A DNA stretch of 64,000 bases from UBA11891 sp049890035 (GCA_049890035.1 JBMHCG010000052.1:95090-159089), one strand, 5' to 3'. Counted from the stretch's first letter, positions 34,098 through 43,240 are shown. The notes: generated from the letters alone by a model not told the origin. Numbers and translations are program-made.

Positions 34098-34655
34098 TTA
34101 TTTACTTAATGCTTCGATTAATTCGGCTTTCTTCATGGAAGAATAACCAGCGATCTCTTTTTCTTTGGCTATGGCTTTGAGCTCGGCTACCGTTTTGCCA
34201 CTAAGATCAGTTGCTGGCTTGGCAACTGCTTTTTTAGCAGCTGGCTTGGCAGCAGCTTTTGGAGCGGCCTTGGCTTTTTCATCTTTGGCAGGCGCTACGG
34301 CTTTGGCTGCTGCAGCTTTCTTAGGAGCCGCTTTTTTGGCACCGGTGGCTTTAATTCCTTCAATGATGAGTTCTGTTAAGGCTTGGCGGTGGCCGTTTTT
34401 CACCCGATAGCCTTTTCTGCGTTTCTTTTTAAAAACGATAACCTTGTCCCCTTTAAGGTGGCTGGTTACCTTGGCTTCTACCGAAGCACCGTTTATAGCC
34501 GGGGCGCCAACAGTCACTTTTTTTCCATCGTCTAATAACAATACTTTATCAAAGGATACCTTGTCTCCTTCTTTGGCATCAAGACGATGTACGAAAAGCT
34601 TTTGGTCTTGCGCAACCTTAAATTGCTGCCCTGCTATCTCTACAATTGCGTACAT
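34098..34655 (-). CDS. rplU: 50S ribosomal protein L21 with C-terminal SAP-like extension
   Basis: The first 100 residues are L21 (MYAIVEIAGQQFKV, VIVFKKKRRKGYRVKNGHRQ). The protein continues to 185 aa with an Ala/Lys/Pro-rich linker (about 115 to 145) and a final module, LSGKTVAELKAIAKEKEI followed by KKAELIEAL, that looks like a SAP or Rho-N helical nucleic-acid-binding domain. E. coli L21 has only 103 residues. The ATG at 34,655 is the family start and follows a strong minus-strand promoter. Confidence 0.93.
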   Translation of the reverse strand: MYAIVEIAGQQFKVAQDQKLFVHRLDAKEGDKVSFDKVLLLDDGKKVTVGAPAINGASVEAKVTSHLKGDKVIVFKKKRRKGYRVKNGHRQALTELIIEGIKATGAKKAAPKKAAAAKAVAPAKDEKAKAAPKAAAKPAAKKAVAKPATDLSGKTVAELKAIAKEKEIAGYSSMKKAELIEALSK

Positions 34656-34674
34656 TTTTGTTTGTTTTGGACGG

Positions 34675-34704
34675 CAAATATACAGCTTTTCACGCAATGA
34701 ACAA
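34675..34704 (-). promoter_or_regulatory. Promoter of rplU-rpmA
   Basis: On the minus strand, TTG (34,704 to 34,702), 19 bases, TATATTTG (34,682 to 34,675), about 20 bases before the rplU ATG. Confidence 0.7.
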
Positions 34705-34716
34705 GGCTAATATTAC

Positions 34717-35106
34717 CTAACGTTGCTCCCGATCCATCAGGTAATCTAAAGAATATTTTCCAGGTCCTGTTAAGAACAAGAGCAAATAGCCAAATAGATA
34801 GAGTAAGGCCATTTCCATTTTACGAAAAGGATCATCGCCATGTACGATAAAAGCTGCCACTGACATAGCAATAATGGGAAACAAACTGGCCCAACGAGTT
34901 TTATACCCCATGATAACAAAAAGGGGAGCAAAAACCTCAGCCAAAACTACCAGAAAAAGTGAGATTTCAGGCCCCACCCCAATAGGGTCTCCAAATTTGA
35001 TTTCCTCGGCAAAGAGACGTTCCCATTTACTCATTCCATGGGTCAGAAAAAAGGAGGAGAGTGTGACACGCCATAGCAACAAACCGGAGTGAATGTAGTA
35101 CATCAT
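34717..35106 (-). CDS. DoxX-family membrane protein
   Basis: A 129 aa inner-membrane protein with four hydrophobic helices. RVTLSSFFLTHGMSKW and the central ISLFLVVLAEVFAPLFVIMG stretch match the DoxX/DoxD-like family, whose biochemical role is poorly defined (links to quinone or thiol redox exist for some members). A promoter-like pair lies upstream on the minus strand (TTG at 35,160 to 35,158; TATATTGC at 35,139 to 35,132). Confidence 0.85.
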   Translation of the reverse strand: MMYYIHSGLLLWRVTLSSFFLTHGMSKWERLFAEEIKFGDPIGVGPEISLFLVVLAEVFAPLFVIMGYKTRWASLFPIIAMSVAAFIVHGDDPFRKMEMALLYLFGYLLLFLTGPGKYSLDYLMDREQR

Positions 35107-35691
35107 TGAATTTTATTTTGGGTTGTACGAAGCAATATACCAAAGAATTGTCGTATTCAATACATTTTCAAATTGGGTTTTTAATTTCATCCCCAACTCC
35201 TTCTTCATTTCGTAGCAGCCAACATTCAAGAAATTGGAAAACACCATCTGGAATCCTTTTTCTGCACTATAGCAGAGAAATTATTTCCGCTATAAGGCAG
35301 TAAAAATTTCTTTTCCTACAATTTCATTACTATAGGTATTTGAAAGACATTCTATGAAAAAGAGCCGACCAAACAAATTGATTTTTGATAGCATACAATA
35401 ATCCACCTAAAATGAGGATTTCACATACTCTAGGGAAAGACATGATTCCTAATAGCATAAAAGTGTCACTTTGCAAAGTATACAATGTGATCTAGTATAT
35501 TCAAATTAAAAAAGAAAAAAATATAGATATGATACGCCCTTCTCTTTAAGCTGCTGCGAACAAGAGAAAAGCCAATAGAGGAATCCTGCTTCAGGATTTA
35601 AACGAAAGAGACACTCCTTTAGATCTCTTTTCGTTGTCTGGAATTAGCAGCTAGTCCATGCCCAAAGCAAACAAGTTGGATTGGAATGTTA
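35107..35691. other. Gene-free AT-rich border region between core genes and polysaccharide locus
   Basis: About 585 bases with no ORF that resembles a protein. It contains the probable DoxX promoter at its left end and an imperfect inverted repeat at 35,262 to 35,300 (CTGC and TATAGC on one arm, GCTATA and GCAG on the other). Two hairpins sit at its right end. The base composition is clearly AT-richer than the core genes. It may be the left limit of a replaceable polysaccharide island; no integrase, tRNA or direct-repeat boundary is seen. Confidence 0.6.
35582..35634 (-). terminator. Tandem hairpins after the last polysaccharide gene, possible terminator
   Basis: Two inverted repeats: ACGAAAGAG (35,602 to 35,610) with CTCTTTTCGT (35,625 to 35,634), and AATCCTG with CAGGATT (35,582 to 35,598). 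They lie about 57 bases downstream of the stop of the cytidylyltransferase-like gene on its strand, where the long minus-strand operon should end. The T runs after the stems are poor, so termination is inferred from position. Confidence 0.4.
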
Positions 35692-36123
35692 TCACCGTTT
35701 GGAAAGCCTTTTTCTAATATTTGAAGAAGAATAATCGTGATCGCGACGGTTGTAGTACAATTGGATATCGTTTGCTTCGCAGTATTCTTTTCCTGTGAAG
35801 GTTTTGTCTTTGTACTCTTCACCAATAATGCGAACGTCTATTTTGAAACTGCGTAAAATCTCGTCCAAATCTTTTTCAGTCACATAGGGGACTACTTCAT
35901 CAACAAACTTGCACGAACTCACCTGAATGTACCTTTCAATAATACTTTGTACGGGTTTATTCTTCTCTTCGCGATCGATACTTGGATCCAGTTGCAAACC
36001 TACAATCAAATAATCACAAATTGATTTGGCTTCTTCTAACATTTTGACATGCCCCGCGTGAAAAAAATCGAAAGTTGAAAAAGTGATCCCAACAATGCTA
36101 TTTTTTGGATGTGTAGGTCGCAT
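35692..36123 (-). CDS. Cytidylyltransferase-family protein (TagD-like)
   Basis: A 143 aa nucleotidyltransferase with TFDFFHAGHVKMLEEAK, containing the catalytic HxGH, and YSSSNIRKRL as the C-terminal nucleotide-binding motif. Glycerol-3-phosphate and related cytidylyltransferases look like this and activate glycerol- or polyol-phosphate for attachment to surface polymers; the exact substrate is unclear. It is the last gene of the minus-strand polysaccharide locus, 35 bases after the glycosyltransferase stop. Confidence 0.8.
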   Translation of the reverse strand: MRPTHPKNSIVGITFSTFDFFHAGHVKMLEEAKSICDYLIVGLQLDPSIDREEKNKPVQSIIERYIQVSSCKFVDEVVPYVTEKDLDEILRSFKIDVRIIGEEYKDKTFTGKEYCEANDIQLYYNRRDHDYSSSNIRKRLSKR

Positions 36124-36158
36124 AAATATGATTTTTTTAAAGGTACAACTTTGGTGTT

Positions 36159-37262
36159 TTATTTATCGATTAGTTGTTTATAGAGTTCCATATGGGCTTT
36201 TAAAACGTACTTTAAAGTAAACCCTTCCTCGAAAAAAGAACGCGAGGCCGCTCCCATTTTTTCACGTATTCCTTTGTTCTCAATTAACTGGATCAATTTT
36301 TTTTCGAGTAGCAAATGATCTTTCACAGGCACCTTATAGCCATTGATTCCTTCTACGACACAATCGTCACATCCCGGAGCGGTAGTGGTCACAACAGGTC
36401 TACCCACGGCAAGTGCTTCTACTATGGATTTGGGAAGCCCCTCACGATAGGAGGGCAAACAAAAAATATGACATGCATTCAAGACCTTGTGCACCTCATT
36501 TGTATAGCCATCCCAAGAAATCCTATCCTTTTGTAAATAAGATTCCAGTTCTTCTTGCGGCAAATGGGCTGGATTTTCTGGGTCGAGCTTACCATGAATT
36601 TTAAAATGCACATCAAAACCTTTGTTTACAATGGCTTTGGCGACTGTCAAAAACTCTACGATCCCTTTATCTCTGAGAATTCTTCCAGTAAATAGTATGC
36701 ATACCGTTTGACTTTGGGGTTCAGCCGTTTGAAAAAACTGCTTTGCATCGACTCCAGATCCTTTGATACGAATGGATTGCTTTGCTATCCCTGCTTTTTG
36801 AAATAGCTTTTGATCTATGCGATTTTGAAAAATATAATGCACCCGCTTGGATTCACACCCCCATAGAAGAAACAACAACAAACGAGCGATTGGTGAACGC
36901 TGTTCTGTAAACAAATATCCCAAACCCGATACCGCGTTTACAATGGATGCATTTGAAAAGTTCAGTCGAGCCGCAATGGTACCAAAAACAATGGGTTTAA
37001 GGGTAATATGATGGATAATATCGGGCTTTATTTTTCGGTAATACGAATTCAATTTCCACAACAGCTTCAGGTTGGATTTCACACCAAAGGAGCTTCTTTG
37101 GATGGGTATGGAATAACACTGAATGGTGTGTGGCAATTTTGCAGTTCCCGATCTATCCGATAAAACAAAAACTTCCCAACCCTGTTGAACTGCTTTCAGG
37201 ACAAGTGCTTTTCTATGACTCAAAAGAAAGTCGATATCATTTACCACAAAAGCGATTTTCAT
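36159..37262 (-). CDS. Glycosyltransferase family 4
   Basis: A 367 aa GT-B enzyme. The N-terminal half opens MKIAFVVNDIDFLLSHRKAL, and the C-terminal nucleotide-sugar half has LFTGRILRDKGI and the EGLPKSIVE acidic motif (E, seven residues, E) typical of family 4. It overlaps the asnB-like stop by four bases (ATGA type), so translation is coupled. It probably adds one sugar of the repeat unit on the cytoplasmic face; donor and acceptor are unknown. Confidence 0.88.
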   Translation of the reverse strand: MKIAFVVNDIDFLLSHRKALVLKAVQQGWEVFVLSDRSGTAKLPHTIQCYSIPIQRSSFGVKSNLKLLWKLNSYYRKIKPDIIHHITLKPIVFGTIAARLNFSNASIVNAVSGLGYLFTEQRSPIARLLLFLLWGCESKRVHYIFQNRIDQKLFQKAGIAKQSIRIKGSGVDAKQFFQTAEPQSQTVCILFTGRILRDKGIVEFLTVAKAIVNKGFDVHFKIHGKLDPENPAHLPQEELESYLQKDRISWDGYTNEVHKVLNACHIFCLPSYREGLPKSIVEALAVGRPVVTTTAPGCDDCVVEGINGYKVPVKDHLLLEKKLIQLIENKGIREKMGAASRSFFEEGFTLKYVLKAHMELYKQLIDK

Positions 37263-39136
37263 GAGGGATCAAATGAATTATAATACCACAGTTGAAAACA
37301 AAAAAAAGTCCAAAGTTGAAAACTGTAATCTTGGGATTGGTTTAGATGTGAAGACACCCATTTATAGAGGATCTCATAATTGAAGATACCTTGATTTTCA
37401 AGGCGTTTTTTGTCTGCATATTGGAGCAACTGTTTTCTGTAAACCGTTCGAAGCCAGTTTCCTACGGGCACATTGAATCCTTTTTTGGGTTGGTTGAAAA
37501 ACCCATTGGGAAAATACGTAGCAAAAGCCGCTTTTAGAAGGTGTTTTTTATCCCCTTGATACATCATCCACTCTTCTGGCCATTGTTGCGTATCGAACCA
37601 CAACTGCTTATTAAGGAGAGGAGCTCTGCATTCCAAAGAACAATACATGCTGGTTCGGTCAACTTTGGTGAGTAAATCCCCATCAAGGGATAACAACCGA
37701 TCAATTTGTTGAAATTCCTTAAGGTGCTTTGGCGTTTTCGGTAATTGAGTGCGATACGGGGCAAAAACATCCGTCTGTTTCCATTGGTTTTGAAACAATT
37801 GATCGTATTCTTCTGAAAAAACACCCATTGAAATGATATTTAAATAGGTATTTTCAGGATCGGACAGCGCATTCAAAAATTTTCTTGCTTTGTACTTCAA
37901 ACCCCGCTCGTCAGCCCGTTGTTTCAAGCCTTTTTTGAAAATAAAACGATTGAATTGATCCAATGGTTTGGGTACCCACTGGAGATACCATTGAGAATAT
38001 TTTCCTATTCTGTATTTGTTGTACCCACCAAAAATTTCATCACCTCCATCGCCTGTGAGGGCCACTTTAAATTGCTGAGCTGTTTGTTTGGCCACCCAAT
38101 AGGCAGCAAGTGCAGAAGAATCAGCATAGGGTTCGTCAAAATTTAATAGGACCTCTTCTGAAATATCAAGAATATTGGATTCTTTTAAAATGAAGTTGTG
38201 ATGATGACTCCCAATAATTGTGGCAACCGTTTTTGCATTTTCAGATTCGTCAAAAAGGGGATTGTCAAAACCAATTGAAAAAGTATCAATAGGAGTGCTT
38301 TGCTGTTTGGCTAAACAAAGTGAAACAATAGAAGAGTCAACCCCGCCGGAAAGGAAACTAGACAAGGGCACATCGGCTACGGATCGACTGGCAACACTTC
38401 CAAAAACTGCATCGTGTATATATTCGATCGCTTGCTCTTTGGAATCGATCTGTTGTTGATCAGAGGCTTGTTTGATTTCAAAAATTTCAATGGTATAATC
38501 GATGGTATCAATCGCTAATACTTGATTGGGAACTAATTTTTTTACTCCTTTGTAAATAGTAAAAGGAGCTGGAATGTAGGTGAGTCGAAAATACAAACTC
38601 AACGCTTGCGAATCAATTGTAGGAGTTGCATCCCAGAGGGTTTTGAGACTTTTCAATTCCGAAGCCCAGGCGATAGTTTTTTCATCTGAATAATAATAGA
38701 GTGGTTTTTCTCCAAAAAAATCTCTGGCACAAAATATTTTATTTTTTTTAGCATCGTATAGGCTAAAAGCAAACATTCCATCCAGCATTCCAAAGGAAGC
38801 TGTACCATAGACTTCATATAATTTTAGGATTACTTCTGTATCGCTAGTAGTGTCAAATGTGAGGCCTTGCTTTTGCAGATCTTTTTTTAAAGCTTGGTAA
38901 TTATAAATCTCACCATTAAAAACCAACGTAAGGTGGGCATTGGGATTGTGCATGGGCTGCTGTCCCTTTTGCAAGTCAATGATGGCTAGTCGTTGCATCC
39001 CCAAACCGATATTGTTCTCGACCCAGATACCCGTATCATCCGGGCCCCTGTGAACAATTTGCTGGTTCATTGTAGCTAGGGTTTTTTGGAGGTTTTTTTG
39101 ACCCGTTTTATCGATACATCCGTTTATACCACACAT
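37259..39136 (-). CDS. Asparagine-synthase-like amidotransferase (copy 1)
   Basis: A 625 aa protein with an N-terminal glutaminase domain (Cys2 in MCGINGC, HRGPDDTGIW, NGEIYNY) and a C-terminal ATP-dependent synthetase domain with PP-loop SGGVDSS and GDGGDEIFGGY. The architecture is that of AsnB, but in polysaccharide loci such proteins amidate hexuronic acids to uronamides. Three of them occur in this locus, next to uronic-acid biosynthesis genes, so that role is more likely than asparagine synthesis. It is flanked by glycosyltransferase genes with a 4-base overlap and a 2-base gap. Confidence 0.9.
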   Translation of the reverse strand: MCGINGCIDKTGQKNLQKTLATMNQQIVHRGPDDTGIWVENNIGLGMQRLAIIDLQKGQQPMHNPNAHLTLVFNGEIYNYQALKKDLQKQGLTFDTTSDTEVILKLYEVYGTASFGMLDGMFAFSLYDAKKNKIFCARDFFGEKPLYYYSDEKTIAWASELKSLKTLWDATPTIDSQALSLYFRLTYIPAPFTIYKGVKKLVPNQVLAIDTIDYTIEIFEIKQASDQQQIDSKEQAIEYIHDAVFGSVASRSVADVPLSSFLSGGVDSSIVSLCLAKQQSTPIDTFSIGFDNPLFDESENAKTVATIIGSHHHNFILKESNILDISEEVLLNFDEPYADSSALAAYWVAKQTAQQFKVALTGDGGDEIFGGYNKYRIGKYSQWYLQWVPKPLDQFNRFIFKKGLKQRADERGLKYKARKFLNALSDPENTYLNIISMGVFSEEYDQLFQNQWKQTDVFAPYRTQLPKTPKHLKEFQQIDRLLSLDGDLLTKVDRTSMYCSLECRAPLLNKQLWFDTQQWPEEWMMYQGDKKHLLKAAFATYFPNGFFNQPKKGFNVPVGNWLRTVYRKQLLQYADKKRLENQGIFNYEILYKWVSSHLNQSQDYSFQLWTFFCFQLWYYNSFDPS

Positions 39137-39138
39137 AC

Positions 39139-40191
39139 TTAGGGTGTAAAAATAAAGGAATGGTACTCCTTTACCGTGCGTTCAAATAAAAAATATTCTT
39201 TTTGCTTTTTTGCAATCGTAATGCGTTCCTTTTTTGATGGGAGTTTGGCGATCCTATCTTTCAAGCGAGCAAGAAAATCTTTTTCCGAATTTACCAAGTC
39301 TCCCAAAGGGTAGGAAGCTAAAATGTAGGAAGCATCTCCAGCTTGAAAAGCTACTATGGGACAACCCGAACAAACCGCTTCAACCAATACATTGGGGTAT
39401 CCTTCGAAATAAGACGTAAATAAATAACCACTGGCATTTTGATAAAGAAGGTTGACATAGGAAACATTGCCCAATAGAAAAACTTTTTTTTGTATTTGTA
39501 ATGGCAGGTTCTCTTTTTGCCAACCACTTCCTGCGATCACCAGATCAAAATCAGGATGAGATACTAAAAAATCAGTGGCTATGCGCAGCAAGCGATCGGT
39601 TCCTTTGATTGGATCGTAACGACCTACAAACAAAACATACTCATTGGGTAAATCAATTTGTGAAACAGGACTGATTGCATTCTTTTTAGCCAAACGGTTT
39701 TGAATGACACAAGATTTCTTGTTGAAGAATAAAAACTTGCGATGCACCGCTTTAGCGACATGAGCACAATAAATTATTTTTGGGCGAAGCAGTTGCGATA
39801 GGATGCCAAAAGCAAGGAGGCCTATTTTCTGTTTGATTTGCCCGCTTTGAAAATTTGACTGCCGGATGTTCCATACCACTGAAAAAGGAAATCTAAATTG
39901 CCATTTTAATCGGTATGAAAAATAAATTCCATCGTACATCCAACCCAATAAAACAGTTTGGTTTGATAGCTCTTTTAAATGTGTTAGGGCTTGCTTCTTT
40001 TCCGATTTCCAAACAAAAAGTGAACCAAAGGGCAATAGCCGCTCATAGAAAAAATCCTGTTTTGACCCCTTGCTTATAATGATTGTCTGTCGGTACCCCT
40101 GAGCATGAAATTCCTCTACCAAACGACTGAGAATGGTCTCAGCTCCTGCGTTTTCGAGTGTTGGAATTACATGGACTATTGATGGGGTCAT
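39139..40191 (-). CDS. Glycosyltransferase family 4
   Basis: A 350 aa GT-B protein: HVIPTLENAGAETILSRLV at the start, VGRYDPIKGTDRLL in the nucleotide-binding half and the family 4 acidic motif EGYPNVLVE. It begins directly after the sugar-nucleotide dehydrogenase stop (no gap) and is followed after two bases by the first asnB-like gene, so all belong to one transcript. The linkage formed cannot be read from sequence. Confidence 0.88.
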   Translation of the reverse strand: MTPSIVHVIPTLENAGAETILSRLVEEFHAQGYRQTIIISKGSKQDFFYERLLPFGSLFVWKSEKKQALTHLKELSNQTVLLGWMYDGIYFSYRLKWQFRFPFSVVWNIRQSNFQSGQIKQKIGLLAFGILSQLLRPKIIYCAHVAKAVHRKFLFFNKKSCVIQNRLAKKNAISPVSQIDLPNEYVLFVGRYDPIKGTDRLLRIATDFLVSHPDFDLVIAGSGWQKENLPLQIQKKVFLLGNVSYVNLLYQNASGYLFTSYFEGYPNVLVEAVCSGCPIVAFQAGDASYILASYPLGDLVNSEKDFLARLKDRIAKLPSKKERITIAKKQKEYFLFERTVKEYHSFIFTP

Positions 40192-41454
40192 TTAGAGTCG
40201 CAAATAAGTCTCTTTTTCCGGATACATCCCTTTGACATCAAATACTACAGCATGTGGTTGGGCAATGGATGCCATGTCCAGACTTTTGAATTCTTGATGA
40301 GATACAGCAGCAATGACAATATCATATTTTGATGATGGATTCAAAGAAGAGAGGACAGACTCTTGACCATACAGTCTGTTTAACTCCTCTGTGGAAGCCA
40401 CCGGGTCGTACACTTGAGGTTCTATGCCAAAATCTTTCAATTCCTCAAAAATATCCCACACTTTTGAGTTCCGAATATCGGGACAATCTTCTTTGAAAGT
40501 TGCGCCTAAAATAAGTGCTTGGGTTTCATTAAATTTTCGACCCGTTTGGTGGAATTTTTTAATGATCCGTCCAACAATGTACGCTGGGATGTAGTCATTG
40601 ATACGGCGCCCTGCCAGTATCATTTCTGGATTGTGCCCTATTTCCTGCGCCTTGTACGCTAAATAGTAAGGGTCTACTCCAATGCAATGCCCGCCTACTA
40701 AGCCAGGTGTGAATTTCAAGAAGTTCCATTTTGTCCCTGCCGCCTTCAAAACTTCTTGGGTGTCGATACCCATTTTACCAAATATCATCGCCAATTCGTT
40801 AATAAAAGCGATATTGATATCTCTTTGGGTATTTTCGATGACCTTAGCCGCTTCTGCCGTTTTGATGGTCGGGGCTTCGTAAATCCCCGCTTCAATAATC
40901 GACCCATACAGTTCGGAAAGAGTTTGTAGACAGTCCGGCGTAGACCCAGAAACGACTTTTTTGATTTTCGTAATGGTGTGTTCTTTGTCTCCAGGATTGA
41001 TGCGTTCTGGACTGTAACCAACGGTAAAATCTCGATTGTAGATTAGTCCCGACTGACGCTCTAAAATAGGTACACAAACCTCTTCGGTTACTCCTGGATA
41101 TACCGTTGATTCATAAACAACAATTGCGTCTTTTTGCAATACCCCACCAATAGCCTCACTTGCTTTGATGACCGGGTTTAAATCAGGGATTTTATTTTTA
41201 GTAACAGGCGTAGGAACCGTAACTATGAACACCTGACAATCCCTCAGGTCATTGATTTCTGTGGTTAGGTGTAAGCTATGACCTACAACCGCTTTTAAGT
41301 CATCATCCGCCACTTCATGCGTATCGTCTTTCCCTTGATTCAAACGAGCAATCCGATTGCCATTAATGTCGAGTCCTCGTACGGTATGTTTTTTTGCCAA
41401 AGCACAGGCTAAGGGTAGCCCTACATAACCTAATCCAATGATTCCTATTTTCAT
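40192..41454 (-). CDS. UDP-N-acetylhexosamine 6-dehydrogenase (TviB/WbpO type)
   Basis: Oxidises C6 of a UDP-N-acetylhexosamine to the uronic acid with two NAD. The 420 aa protein has the Rossmann start IGIIGLGYVGLPLA, the substrate stretch VVYESTVYPG and the catalytic Cys in GLVGGHCIGVDPYYLA. Overall it resembles the Vi-antigen enzyme TviB and WbpO, which act on UDP-GalNAc or UDP-GlcNAc. The ATG at 41,454 overlaps the upstream epimerase stop by four bases. Paired with that epimerase it should yield UDP-GalNAc-uronic acid. Confidence 0.88.
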   Translation of the reverse strand: MKIGIIGLGYVGLPLACALAKKHTVRGLDINGNRIARLNQGKDDTHEVADDDLKAVVGHSLHLTTEINDLRDCQVFIVTVPTPVTKNKIPDLNPVIKASEAIGGVLQKDAIVVYESTVYPGVTEEVCVPILERQSGLIYNRDFTVGYSPERINPGDKEHTITKIKKVVSGSTPDCLQTLSELYGSIIEAGIYEAPTIKTAEAAKVIENTQRDINIAFINELAMIFGKMGIDTQEVLKAAGTKWNFLKFTPGLVGGHCIGVDPYYLAYKAQEIGHNPEMILAGRRINDYIPAYIVGRIIKKFHQTGRKFNETQALILGATFKEDCPDIRNSKVWDIFEELKDFGIEPQVYDPVASTEELNRLYGQESVLSSLNPSSKYDIVIAAVSHQEFKSLDMASIAQPHAVVFDVKGMYPEKETYLRL

Positions 41455-42419
41455 TTTTTTAATGTTTTGTAATACCAATCCATTGAAGCTTCGAGTCCTT
41501 GAGTAAAATTATGGCTAGGTATATACCCTAGCAATTTTTGGGCCTTTTCAATACTTGCTTGCGAATGGGGAATGTCACCTAAACGTTCTGGACCAAACGC
41601 TATGGTCACATCGGAAAGACTAGCGTCTTTCTTTTGCAAACCTTGTAAAAGTTGTTTCGTCATTTCTAAAATAGTTGTTCGATCTCCGACAGCGGTGTTG
41701 TATACTTGATTGAATGCTTTTTCATTCCTTGTGGTAGCCGCCAGATAATTCATTTGTAGAACATTATCAATATATGTGAAATCTCTGGAATAGGATCCAT
41801 CACCATTGATAATTGGATTTTGGTGTTTCAGTATTTGACCTATGAACTTGGGTATGACAGCAGCATAGGCCCCATTGGGGTCATGTTTTCTACCAAAAAC
41901 ATTAAAATATAGCAGGCCAATGGTTTTTATGCCGTAGGATCGCGCATACACGGATGCATAAAGCTCATTGGTATACTTGGTAACTGCATAGGGTGACAAA
42001 GGAGCTCCGATCACATCTTCTACTTTGGGCAGTCTTTGAGAGTCACCATAGGTAGAGGAGGATGCCGCATAAATAAATCGTTCAACACCATTAGAACGAC
42101 TTGCTTCTAACATATTGACAAAACCCGTAATGTTAACAGCGTTGGTTGTGGCAGGATCTTTTAAAGACCTTGGAACGGAACCTAAAGCAGCTTGATGCAA
42201 AACGACATCCACCGCTTGAGTCGCTTTTTGACAATCCGATAGCTTGCGAATATCCCCTTCTGTAAAAGTGAAATTAGGGTGGTTGATGAAGTCTTCCAAG
42301 TTGTGTGGGTGCCCCGTTGCAAAATTATCTAAGCCCAGAACTTTTGCCCCTTTAAGGAGGAAAAATTCACAAAGATTGGATCCTATGAATCCAGCAGCAC
42401 CGGTAATTAAAATTGTCAT
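41451..42419 (-). CDS. UDP-GlcNAc 4-epimerase (TviC/WbpP type)
   Basis: A 322 aa extended SDR with ITGAAGFIGSN at the NAD site, AASSSTYGD and the catalytic YAVTK. RSLKDPATTNAVNITG and YFNVFGRKHDPNGAYAAVIP match the WbpP/TviC group, which interconverts UDP-GlcNAc and UDP-GalNAc. It overlaps genes on both sides by four bases (the methyltransferase before it, the dehydrogenase after it). The pair is the same as in Vi-antigen and P. aeruginosa O6 biosynthesis. Confidence 0.88.
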   Translation of the reverse strand: MTILITGAAGFIGSNLCEFFLLKGAKVLGLDNFATGHPHNLEDFINHPNFTFTEGDIRKLSDCQKATQAVDVVLHQAALGSVPRSLKDPATTNAVNITGFVNMLEASRSNGVERFIYAASSSTYGDSQRLPKVEDVIGAPLSPYAVTKYTNELYASVYARSYGIKTIGLLYFNVFGRKHDPNGAYAAVIPKFIGQILKHQNPIINGDGSYSRDFTYIDNVLQMNYLAATTRNEKAFNQVYNTAVGDRTTILEMTKQLLQGLQKKDASLSDVTIAFGPERLGDIPHSQASIEKAQKLLGYIPSHNFTQGLEASMDWYYKTLKK

Positions 42420-43240
42420 GTTATTTTTTTAAAAACAAACTCATTGCACCCTAACTTATTTCCACAACTGATCAGGTTTTGAAGTTTATACCCTTGCTTT
42501 TCATACAAATTGATTATGGTTTCCCTTGTGGCTACTTCGAACGGATACCCCCCCATCCAATCAACAATATCATGATGAAGCGACATTCCCCTTTTTTTCT
42601 TGTAATCCTTTTGGAAGTTTGGCTTTCCTGTCACTATTCCCTTAATGAGCTGGGGGAACCAAAATAAAAGATAACCTAGAGCTATAAAAAGAGGTCTTGT
42701 CATTTTAAGGTTGACATACGTCTTTTTAAGCACCTTCCAAATTCTTGAACGAACTCCCTGATCATTGTATATGGCAATAAATAAAAATCCTCCATTTTTG
42801 ACATTTTGGTTCACATTTTCTAATGCCGTTTTCATGTGCCCAGTATGATGCAACACCCCCCAAGAATACACTATATCAAATTTTCCTAGACTTTCCATAT
42901 AATCTTTATCTAACACAGAGCCTTTCTCGATTTGCCAATCGGGATCTTCTTTAAAGAATTTATTTTTCAAATACTGGGTTGAAAAAACTGAATGTTCATC
43001 AAAATCAAAAGAATAGACACGCGCACCTGATATCCTGGCAGATAAAGAAGAAAGCCCACTACCGCTCCCCACATCTAAAAACGATTTGCCTTTGAGATGC
43101 TGCATTTCCAATCCTTGTAGCAATTTTTCCTTTGAGTTTTCAATGTGTTGATTATTGATGCCATCAAGAAAGTTCTTCCAGTTTTTTCCAAAATCAAAAC
43201 GCTTTTTTTGGGCCTCATCCCTCAATAAATACTCACTCAT
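42416..43240 (-). CDS. Class I SAM-dependent methyltransferase
   Basis: A 274 aa protein with the SAM motif FLDVGSGSGLSSLSA followed by an acidic second-strand end (FDFDEHS) and YSWGVLHHTG as motif post-I. The C-terminal third has a hydrophobic segment (around LFIALGYLLFWFPQLI) that may touch the membrane. It overlaps a glycosyltransferase gene and the epimerase gene by four bases each. In this setting it likely methylates a sugar or uronic acid of the polymer; the target is unknown. Confidence 0.83.
   Translation of the reverse strand: MSEYLLRDEAQKKRFDFGKNWKNFLDGINNQHIENSKEKLLQGLEMQHLKGKSFLDVGSGSGLSSLSARISGARVYSFDFDEHSVFSTQYLKNKFFKEDPDWQIEKGSVLDKDYMESLGKFDIVYSWGVLHHTGHMKTALENVNQNVKNGGFLFIAIYNDQGVRSRIWKVLKKTYVNLKMTRPLFIALGYLLFWFPQLIKGIVTGKPNFQKDYKKKRGMSLHHDIVDWMGGYPFEVATRETIINLYEKQGYKLQNLISCGNKLGCNEFVFKKIT

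Noticed and set aside
35106..35303. 65-codon plus-strand ORF in the border region
   Set aside because: No family resemblance, poor composition and it begins inside the DoxX start and promoter area; treated as non-coding.
35107..35691. tRNA gene or attachment site at the island border
   Set aside because: No cloverleaf, TψC-like segment or direct repeat pair could be made out.
35619..35825. 68-codon minus-strand ORF overlapping the end of the cytidylyltransferase-like gene
   Set aside because: Mostly antisense-frame shadow of the real gene with no recognisable content.
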